Shown here piece after piece: positions 56,259 through 64,000 of a stretch of DNA of 64,000 bases. The position numbers and the translations under genes were made by a program. Source of the stretch: Sporopachydermia quercuum. Taxonomy: Eukaryota > Ascomycota > Sporopachydermiomycetes > Sporopachydermiales > Sporopachydermiaceae. Every line of letters begins with the position of its first letter. Within the stretch, counting starts at the first letter, position 1. Location of the stretch: the NCBI GenBank assembly GCA_001599295.1, contig BCGN01000003.1:1279148-1343147 (forward strand). The letters are read 5' to 3'. The notes beneath the pieces were generated by a model. That model searched no databases, had not been told where the DNA came from, and saw only the letters and a program-made list of their open reading frames with translations.

Positions 56259-58083
56259 TGTATAGATAATTAGTCAGGCGTTATACAAGTGGTAATGCAG
56301 CAAAAACTCTTGAACTCTCGACTTGTTTATTTGGTCTACTTAGTCTACTGCAAAATATAGCAGTTTATCTTGAATTTCACAGTAGCTCAAATTTACATTA
56401 AATATCACAGCCCCTATCTATTTTCCTATTATCAAAGAAGACATAACAATTCATTTAGTTTCATAATAATAGCTCTCCGCCGTAAATAACATTGTCTTGA
56501 AAATAAAACATAGAATATGAATTTTCATTTGCACGTGCCAGGTATGTACGAAACAAAGAATCAAGGGATACCTAAAATAAGACAGATATTTCTGGGTCAT
56601 ACCAATTTGCTGATTTTGCTTTGTGATTGTACTTATGGATGAAAGAAAGAAAAAAAGGAAGGATTATGTTAGTAGGCGGAACTGAAGGGAACCAGAACTC
56701 AGTCACAGATAGGTTAGAGCATTTTCTCATTTCTCTGACCTTTTTCAGTATTCAATTAAGAAGCGTCTATATCTTCACTCCTAGCTAATATTCATACAGA
56801 AACACTCAAGCGTCGAGACCTTTGAACTTCTGTTAAGAGTTCGAAACCGATTATACAGAATTAGGTTGTAGAATTATATTATCACCAGTGACGAGCTTCT
56901 GCAACCCGCAGTAAACCCGCAGCAAGGCTACACCAACTATTTTTTTATTATTTAGCATTGTTTTTCATTCTTATTCACAACTATAAGCAGAACTACCTAC
57001 AGTATTGTATACAAAACTAAACTATAGTTATCAGTTTTATTGCTATTTTTTACCCCAATTCTTCTATCCACTACATTCCTCTACAACATAACACTTTCTC
57101 AACTTATATTAGTTTTCTTTGCGCTCTCGTTCCTATTCATTACCAACCGCTAATATGCAACTTCATGCATAGACTCTACTAGCTCACTATCCAGCTAAAC
57201 CTAAACCTCTTTGCTTCTGTCCGTTCCACAGGCGATGAATTCGGGACATTTTTTATTTTCTTTTTGTATGTTTGATCACTAAATTAATGTATTGTGGTAT
57301 TCATCGTTCTTGTTAAATATAGAACAAAAGATCAATTCTCTGCTCCCGATATTCAAATATTGTTTATTCATTAGTTGTTGATGGCTGTTAGTTCTTGAAG
57401 CTATTATACATTGCTTTAGAATTAATAGATACTAATATTTGCGCGTGTGTATTAGTAGACATCCTGAGTTTGGTATCATAACATACTGGAGGTGAATCTT
57501 CTATTGCATTGCTTCTCGTTTTCATTGATCCCAGTAGTCAAGGTATTTATAGTAAAGCAGTATTCATGAAAATCAGAATATTATAAATGAACTGCTTGAT
57601 GAAACCGTGATTCATCTGACTGTTCACCGAAGACAAAGGAAGTTTGTATTATGTATTAGGCATCAAAATAGTGTATGTTAAAACAACTGGCTTGAAAGTT
57701 TTGATTGTACATTAAAGGCACTCATTTTCATTCGGCCAATAGCATCAGGATAGCAACAGCTATTCGTGAGATACAAAAACATTATTAGCACTAGTGACGG
57801 ATTAGTTTATAGCAGCACTTACGAATCTATCTCGGTGAGCAAAATTTGTGTATTTATATGCATATTATGAACGCTTTGTGCGGACAGTCACACGTCTTAA
57901 ACCATTATAACGCTAAGAATTAGCAGATCAAAAAGCATCAAGCATCAACAAGATCTCGAATCAATAGCACAAATATTTGACCAATAAAGCAGTCACACAA
58001 TTATTTTATGTGTTTGAAGTCACTTTTAATTGCATCCCTTCAACCAAAAGGGTTTTAAGCAACACCATAAAATCATCCTAACT
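56259..58083. other. Long divergent region MRI1 / NNF2-like gene
   Basis: 1.8 kb, AT-rich. No convincing ORF, tRNA or repeat seen. A GTTCGAAACC near 56839 matches a Pol III B box but has no tRNA around it. A 5' UTR intron for the downstream gene cannot be excluded. Confidence 0.35.
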
Positions 58084-61000
58084 ATGGTAACCTTGCCATC
58101 GAATAAAAATAGTTCACTGGCAGCGGCTCGCCATAGAGCGAGCAGTATAGGGAGAAACTACTCTCCAGCAAGGCCACGTACTGTTTCAATAGGCTCATCA
58201 GCTTCAATTAGTGCCGAAGGACCAAACGATCTCGATAATACTACCAGTGGAGGCAATAGCAGTAACATCAACAATAATAGCTGTAATAGCAATGGCAAGC
58301 ACAATGCCACCTCTACACAACCATCACAAGGATTAAACAGCAATAATAGCAGCAATAGCAGTAACAATTCAAATACATCGAATGATGATCATTTGCTATT
58401 TCCTGATCCTTTACGTGATACTATTTGTTTATTCATTGTCCTGATCACCCTACCAAAATGGCTTGCCATTCCAATATTTATTATTCGTCTGATAGTTGAT
58501 GTTCATCCAGAATTTGAATTTGATAGACTGTTGCACGGTGCTATTCCTTTCACTAGAGCAAAAATAATGAAGTATATTGTTTTTTACAACCATAGGTTTT
58601 TCTATACTCAGCCTGAAGAAAAGAATAATGATAACAGTATCAATAATCAGATAGAAACAACTACCGATAATCCTACATCAAAAACCGTTCATATAAACAA
58701 AAACCATAAGAAGTCCATTACTAAGATAATTGATTTGGACGATAGAATATACAATCCATTCACAAATATTCACTTTTATGATTCAAAAACTGGCGTCATA
58801 TACAATTTACCTGCTCAACAAGCTAACGAAGGTAAAAACTACTCGTACTATACCGGAAAGCTATTAATCCCTACTACTATACAATGGCTTCTGAAAGAAA
58901 CATCAACACACGCTTTAATAGCAGTATTAATCAGTTTATTTGCTCCACACTTCTGGCCTTATCTTATCGTATTTGCTAATTCCGTTGTATGTGGAACTTT
59001 AGCTGGCAGAAACAAATTCACTAGCAAAGGCCATAGCAACATATACGCATCATCATTGTTTCATGCTTTACTAGTATCAGTTATTTATTTAACTGTTGCA
59101 GGTTTGGTATTAAAAACTTTNCCCCATAGTACTTTACTTCGGCCTATTAACGAACAGAAAAACTTTCTATTGAAATTGTTATCTGGTGCATTCTCTCCAG
59201 CCATTGCAATATTTTCACAGGATAAAACAAACTTCAACCAAACCTCAGATTATCTGTTGCGACAGCATTATCCCTTTCTTCAATTAACTCTTTTCTTTCA
59301 TAATGAGTTCAACTTTCGAACGTTCATTGATCATGTCGTTCATTTATTTGCTGATCTAACACATTATTACTCTTCAGGGCTATCATCTGTTAACTCTTTG
59401 ATGTATGGAACAACAGTGGCAGGCCCTTTGCATGGGAGATTTTGGAGGCTCGCTTTAAGCGTTGATGGAATTTATGCTGTGGTGGTTTTCATGTTCGGCA
59501 AATTCTTGGATTTTGCCTATTATTTCCTGCTGATTCATTTCTTTATGCTGTGTTTTGACCCTTCTATTAATGTTTTAGGAAACTATCTACTGTACAGATT
59601 GCCTGTTCCTGAAAGGATTCGGCAGTATCTGAAAGCTCATCTATTGCATGATGTCCATGTCACTGATAGTATGGATGACCCTATTAATAACAATGGCATT
59701 TATGAAGTAAATACAGGGTACCGCTCTAATTCAATTGGATCAATAACTCCACCTTCAATCAGTATAAATGATTCAACTGTTAGAACAATCGCTCCCTCGA
59801 CTACCTCTTCATCTGCTTATACAAGCAACAATTCTAACTTCAGTGGTGTTCTAGAAAAAGGATTCAAAGGCAAAAATAACCCGAAGGATTATGAATCGTT
59901 TGATCTGAGTTCTAACAATAACCAAGCAGCGTACCTATCGTCTGTTTCTAGACTATCAGTATCATATTCCAGTAAAAACAGTAATGTCAACACTACCAAT
60001 ATGAGCAATAATGGCAATGTGAACACCAGTCTTGCAGTAATCAGTACGCCTTTCTTACCATCACAGATTGAACCCGGAGTATCAAAAATGGGTGAAATGA
60101 TTCTGATTGATCAGACGGGTTTTTCAAGAAACTCAAGCGTCATTCATATGCCCGTTGTTCTCCAAGATGAACTTCCAAAAGTTAAATTACTTGCTACTGA
60201 TGATTCTCGCCCCGAGAGTAACTATGCAGCTTATTATTCTGATTTGTCGTATAAGGTGACCAAAGTCAACAAGAACTCAAGAAGAACAGGACTGTTCCGA
60301 CCTTTATTGAAAAAATTATGTCTGCTTTCTATCTCGTTGAAGGATTTCGAGTCAATTGATCCAAAACAGAACATTACTGCTTCAGATATACTATCAATGA
60401 CTGATTCAATCACCGGGGCTACTAACTTTGAAAGATACTTATCAGGTAAAACAAATGAAAGGTGTCAAGTCACTGGGTTTGATTCTGCTGTCGTAGCAAA
60501 TATCTATCAATGTGATGATGGCTTAAATATATATCCAGGGAATGTGATTTCGAATAGTTTCATAGCAGTTGCATCTAGTGAAACTAAACTCGCTAGTTCT
60601 GGTTCTAGTGCCGATAGTAGCAACAGTGGTACTGCTTCAAACACAGAATATAATGCAATATCCAAAGCAGAAGATGAACCAGTAGTGTTAGGATACAATT
60701 CTATTAAAAGGAAAATTCTTCCTTTATTACCATCTCATTGGACCAGCTGTGAACTATTGGGTCCATTTTATTCAACTATTTCAACATCAGCGAAAAAAAT
60801 GTCTCTTATAAGGTTGAACGCTCCTATCATGAGCTATTTAGGTGCACTCAAGCTACTCAATGGGAAATTCTGGGCTGGTGGAGATTCTCTTCTCAACAGC
60901 GCCATTACTAGAAGCAACACTTCTGATGAGCCATCTTATAACAGACCATCATCAGGTGATATCAACGACCCTATCAATAACCTACAAGCATGTCTCTCTC

Positions 61001-62181
61001 TTTCATATATTGATTATTCTGTTATTTGCATTGAAGCTGATATATGGATTTTTGGTGGAAAACGCTTGGACTATGAAGACGATATAACTACCATTGTCAA
61101 TGGAATCAAATGGCCTATGGTTATTATTGGTGAAAGATCAGAGAGTGTCAATGAGAATCAGCAATTTTATTCTGCTGAAGGTATATTCCATTCAAGTGTC
61201 AACGTTGTCATTTCTGGGTTGGAACCATTAACAGTTTATGATGTGGAAGTAAATATTATCTCTCCAGCTGTTTTCAATCAATCTTTCCGTATTATAACCA
61301 AATCTTCGTCTTCTCCCTCATCATCATCTTCATCAGCACCTTCAACGGCATCAGTATCGGCTATAACACCAACTTCAACATCAGCTGCCACATCAATTAC
61401 AAACAGTTCCACAACGTTCAACAGCTCTACGACATCTAACAACGTTTCTTATGAACTAGAGCCAAGAACCATAGAATCGACTCTTATGTCTACCCTTCAA
61501 TATCTAGAAAGTCAAACAGGAAAACTGAGAAACGAATTGAGGACTATCCGTAAAGAAAGAATCAAAACTATCAACAATTTGTCTAAAGAAATAGAAAACC
61601 TTCGATCGAAGGATTTGATGGTGAACAATGAAAAAGCTCAAAAGACTAAACAAGGCATTGAAACTAATCTGAAACATATTGAAGAAGACTTGGAACATCA
61701 CAATGAGCATGTATCATCATTAGAACAAGAAGTTAAAACAAAAGCTCTACTTGTTGATAACATAAAGAAAGATCTTGTGAAAACAAGAAAGAATTATGAT
61801 ACCTATAAACTCAAGTTCGAAAAGGAAATTGCTAACGCAAAGAAAGAGCTAGAATTTGATGGACTTGAGACTGAAGTCAAGAATTTCACACTAAAGAAGG
61901 AAAAGGGCTTAGCAAAGTTGAAGAAGATCGAAGCTGCTTTGAAGCTGGATATTGAGGAGAATGGTACGGTTGATGATAATTTGGATGAATTGCAGAAGGA
62001 GCTGATTGAGAAGATTATGATCTGTCGAGAGGACGAAACTAAAAGACGTGAATCAGAGCTTCATAAGAAACAGGAACAGTTGGAAAAGAAGTATTCAAAG
62101 ATTCAAGAGCGGAAACAATTCATTAGACAATTGAGTAATCATATCAATTCTAAGCATATGAGTATGGATCAAGGATGGTAG
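58084..62181 (+). CDS. NNF2: NNF2/AcrB-like membrane protein with coiled-coil tail
   Basis: A 1,365-residue single-exon protein; the ATG at 58084 is the first in frame. Residues 50-100 are an Asn/Ser homopolymer-like stretch encoded by AAC/AGC/AAT repeats. Hydrophobic segments follow at about 112-140 (ICLFIVLITLPKWLAIPIFIIRLIVD) and 280-350 (ALIAVLISLFAPHFWPYLIVFANSVV, LFHALLVSVIYLTVAGLVL), and another at IYAVVVFMFGKFLDFAYYFLLIHFF. A long Ser/Asn-rich region leads to a short fibronectin-like block (VVISGLEPLTVYDVEVNII). The last 220 residues form a coiled coil (RNELRTIRKERIKTINNLSKEIENL...). This layout fits the fungal AcrB/Nnf2 family (ubiquitination-network signalling protein), whose biochemical role is unclear. 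The family name is from layout and motifs, so moderate confidence. Confidence 0.6.
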   Translation: MVTLPSNKNSSLAAARHRASSIGRNYSPARPRTVSIGSSASISAEGPNDLDNTTSGGNSSNINNNSCNSNGKHNATSTQPSQGLNSNNSSNSSNNSNTSNDDHLLFPDPLRDTICLFIVLITLPKWLAIPIFIIRLIVDVHPEFEFDRLLHGAIPFTRAKIMKYIVFYNHRFFYTQPEEKNNDNSINNQIETTTDNPTSKTVHINKNHKKSITKIIDLDDRIYNPFTNIHFYDSKTGVIYNLPAQQANEGKNYSYYTGKLLIPTTIQWLLKETSTHALIAVLISLFAPHFWPYLIVFANSVVCGTLAGRNKFTSKGHSNIYASSLFHALLVSVIYLTVAGLVLKTXPHSTLLRPINEQKNFLLKLLSGAFSPAIAIFSQDKTNFNQTSDYLLRQHYPFLQLTLFFHNEFNFRTFIDHVVHLFADLTHYYSSGLSSVNSLMYGTTVAGPLHGRFWRLALSVDGIYAVVVFMFGKFLDFAYYFLLIHFFMLCFDPSINVLGNYLLYRLPVPERIRQYLKAHLLHDVHVTDSMDDPINNNGIYEVNTGYRSNSIGSITPPSISINDSTVRTIAPSTTSSSAYTSNNSNFSGVLEKGFKGKNNPKDYESFDLSSNNNQAAYLSSVSRLSVSYSSKNSNVNTTNMSNNGNVNTSLAVISTPFLPSQIEPGVSKMGEMILIDQTGFSRNSSVIHMPVVLQDELPKVKLLATDDSRPESNYAAYYSDLSYKVTKVNKNSRRTGLFRPLLKKLCLLSISLKDFESIDPKQNITASDILSMTDSITGATNFERYLSGKTNERCQVTGFDSAVVANIYQCDDGLNIYPGNVISNSFIAVASSETKLASSGSSADSSNSGTASNTEYNAISKAEDEPVVLGYNSIKRKILPLLPSHWTSCELLGPFYSTISTSAKKMSLIRLNAPIMSYLGALKLLNGKFWAGGDSLLNSAITRSNTSDEPSYNRPSSGDINDPINNLQACLSLSYIDYSVICIEADIWIFGGKRLDYEDDITTIVNGIKWPMVIIGERSESVNENQQFYSAEGIFHSSVNVVISGLEPLTVYDVEVNIISPAVFNQSFRIITKSSSSPSSSSSSAPSTASVSAITPTSTSAATSITNSSTTFNSSTTSNNVSYELEPRTIESTLMSTLQYLESQTGKLRNELRTIRKERIKTINNLSKEIENLRSKDLMVNNEKAQKTKQGIETNLKHIEEDLEHHNEHVSSLEQEVKTKALLVDNIKKDLVKTRKNYDTYKLKFEKEIANAKKELEFDGLETEVKNFTLKKEKGLAKLKKIEAALKLDIEENGTVDDNLDELQKELIEKIMICREDETKRRESELHKKQEQLEKKYSKIQERKQFIRQLSNHINSKHMSMDQGW

Positions 62182-63058
62182 AAGAAATAATAGTAGAATA
62201 TGAAAGAAAATTGCTATTTGATTAATTGGATTAAATACTAATAAGAGTTGATTCTTAAGTGCTATGAATGAATTATAATGATTGAATTATTGTGTATGAT
62301 AGAAAACCAGTAGAGCAATAGTATTACCAATAATACCTTATATTATGTCATACGAACATGAACAGAACTCAAGCTGAACTTGCTCTTTATGATTTAACCT
62401 TTTTTTAGATTTAAGTATTATGGAATTATTCATTGTTGTTTTATACTAGTAAATATGACATTACTGTTAATGTTTTATACTTTATAAAAGATAGTATAAC
62501 ATGTAAATCTTTATTCATCATCGTCATTATCATTTCCTTTTTCAAATATCACATCTATTATATACAAGAATCGTCCACTCCAGTTTATTCATAAAAAGTC
62601 TAGCAAATGCAATTAATATGTCGAATATCTCAATGCAACGTCAATTATTTGCTTTAACGCATGCAACCAACCAAGAAAACAAGAACAAAAGTAAGTCAGA
62701 AATTCTTCGATTCTTCAATACAAATATAAGACAAGTGTCAAAGATGAAAGAAGCTTTTCATAAACCATAATGCTACATCAACGACCAAGAAAGAACAGTT
62801 TCGGTTTAAACAGCAAAGCCAATCACCAGGACAGTAAAACATTTCAGAAGTGAGAGGACATTTAAATAGTAATCAGAAGCAGTAGTCAAAATGATAATGC
62901 CAACTCACACCTAATAATTCCAATACCTTCCGAGAATCCTGATCCTAACAAGAAAACACTACCAAGCTTCCATATGCTTTTAAACAGATCCATAAAAGAT
63001 TTTTTTAAACACCAGAACATCTACACTTTTTATCCAATAACACAATAGTCTATCCATT
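62182..63058. other. Convergent spacer
   Basis: 880 bp, AT-rich, no ORF. Nothing else seen. Confidence 0.35.
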
Positions 63059-64000
63059 TTACTCCTTATCTGTGTCTTCCTTTTCTCTTTCATCTTTAAG
63101 CTCGCCAATTAAATCTCCAATTTGATGAAACCGGTGATTATGATACAATATTCCTCCCTTAGGTTCTTGTCTATGCTCTATACCTAATACCTTAGCAACC
63201 CATATCTCATGATCATGTACTTGGAAGACATTCATCTTCTCACAGTATAAAACATCTACTGCTGAGGCTATCGTTGGTATATGATTTTCTTTCTGTTCNC
63301 TGTTAACAGCAGAATCCCATAAATCAAACTGCTTCTGAGTTACTATGAAATCGTGTGACTGTTTTTCATGTTCTGTCAGTTTGTCTAAAGAAGATCTTGC
63401 TCTAAAGGTTACATCATTATCAAATGGATCATCGGTTGAATTCTCGATTGCCTTGGCACCAGCAGCAAATTTCTTGCACAAATCTACTGAAGATTTAGTT
63501 GGTGGCAATACATTTAAAGAGAAATGTTTTGACTCATGTAATAACTTAGAAGTGCTTGAAGGAACCTGCATGTTGAATTGAATTAAAGGTGTTGGGTAAA
63601 CTGAAAGTGAAGTAGCTGATGAAAGGGTCATTCCTCTGTTGATATTCTCTGCAGATACTAGTAAGATCATAGCTGAAAAACGTTGGTTAGTAGGTGTCAT
63701 AAAAGCCTTCCATATAATAAGATTACTGATTTACAATATAATTTAGACGTTTCAGCAAACGATTTCTTGTGTGTGTGCGTGTGTGTGCGTGTGTGTATAC
63801 TTTCTTAATCATATAACATACCTTGAGATGAGATGCCACTCATGACCTTTTTGAAAGAGGTATGGATTGGGGTATTAGGTCTTTTGGGAACAGTAATGTC
63901 CCTAGTAGTAGCATTAGTACTACCACTACCACTACCACTACCACTGCCACTGCCACTGCTATACCATCTCCATAGTATCCTTCTAGTAGTATTCAATGTT
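63059..64000 (-). CDS. Flavin reductase-domain (FMN split-barrel) protein, 5' partial
   Basis: Two minus-strand exons, (beyond 64000)..63822 and 63672..63059. The intron has donor GTATGT, branch TACTAAC and acceptor CAG (63673-63674), and carries a (GTGTGTGC)n tract. Splicing joins FKKVMSGISSQ to AMILLVSAENINRGMTLSSATSLSVYPTPLIQFNMQVPSSTSKLL, the FMN-binding signature of the flavin reductase-like family; downstream are FSLNVLPP and HHRFHQIG. The frame is open to the right edge without an ATG, so the start lies outside. The visible N-terminus (RRILWRWYSS) is Arg/Trp/Ser-rich, followed by a (Gly-Ser)n run, and looks like a mitochondrial presequence. The substrate is unknown. One ambiguous base near 63299. 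Confidence 0.82.
63768..63798. repeat. (GT)n/(GTGTGTGC)n microsatellite
   Basis: About 31 bp of alternating GT with interspersed GC, inside the intron of the flavin reductase-domain gene. Confidence 0.9.
63915..63961 (-). repeat. Hexamer repeat encoding (Gly-Ser)n
   Basis: On the plus strand TACCAC and TGCCAC units alternate about seven times. Read on the minus strand in the gene's frame they give an (SG)6-7 run right after the presumed presequence. The length is divisible by three, so contraction or expansion keeps frame. Confidence 0.9.

Noticed and set aside
56820-56850. GTTCGAAACC resembling a tRNA B box
   Set aside because: No T-stem complement, acceptor stem or A box at proper spacing.
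63660-63720. Alternative exon 2 start giving AFMTPTNQRFS before the flavin reductase domain
   Set aside because: Its acceptor AAG would be out of phase with the exon 1 donor; the CAG at 63673-63674 is in phase and has a TACTAAC just upstream.

Overview
The window is nuclear DNA from an AT-rich ascomycete yeast, most likely a Saccharomycotina lineage outside the CUG-Ser clade. The proteins match budding-yeast orthologues along their length. Introns carry yeast signals: donors GTAAGT, GTATGT or close variants, branch points TACTAAC or NNCTAAC, and acceptors 10-40 nt further on. CTG falls on invariant leucines in the acyltransferase and the flap endonuclease, so CTG reads as Leu. Intron density is high for a budding yeast: 15 of 25 protein genes are split, several with two to four introns. 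I cannot name the species. No prophage, operon, CRISPR array or complete mobile element was seen.

Layout, 1-26 kb: RTP1 (5' end outside the window), MDM12 (-), COQ10 (+, 1 intron), MVP1 (+, 3 introns), RCL1 (-, 1 intron), TAF4 (+), YCS4 (+), HEM15 (-, 2 introns), ALE1 (+, 1 intron), MED4 (-). Layout, 26-42 kb: TIM22 (+, 2 introns), an unrecognised tail-anchored protein (-), a candidate structured RNA, SRP1 (-), an unrecognised multi-exon membrane protein (+), DUG3 (-, 2 introns), a universal-stress-protein gene (+, 3 introns), DTD1 (-, 1 intron), an FMO1-like monooxygenase (+, 1 intron). Layout, 42-64 kb: two identical tRNA-Thr(AGT) genes (-) with a diverged 250-bp duplication between them, APN1 (+, 4 introns), NOP2 (-), RAD27 (-, 2 introns), OPI10 (+, 2 introns), SIL1 (-), MRI1 (-), an NNF2/AcrB-like coiled-coil membrane protein (+), and a flavin-reductase-domain gene (-) cut by the right edge.

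These are housekeeping genes, mostly in alternating orientation with short convergent and longer divergent spacers. They share broad themes (ribosome assembly: NOP2, RCL1; DNA repair and chromosomes: RAD27, APN1, YCS4; transcription: TAF4, MED4, RTP1; mitochondria and ER: MDM12, COQ10, HEM15, TIM22, SIL1) but do not form a cluster.

The most unusual observation is gene architecture. RAD27 needs a 5-nt micro-exon that encodes the catalytic Asp34. MVP1 has an 18-nt micro-exon that encodes the proline-rich PX loop. DUG3 has a 25-nt first exon that carries the catalytic Cys2. APN1 ends in a PCNA-binding-like (PIP) motif not expected in that family. I see no multi-gene novel system here.
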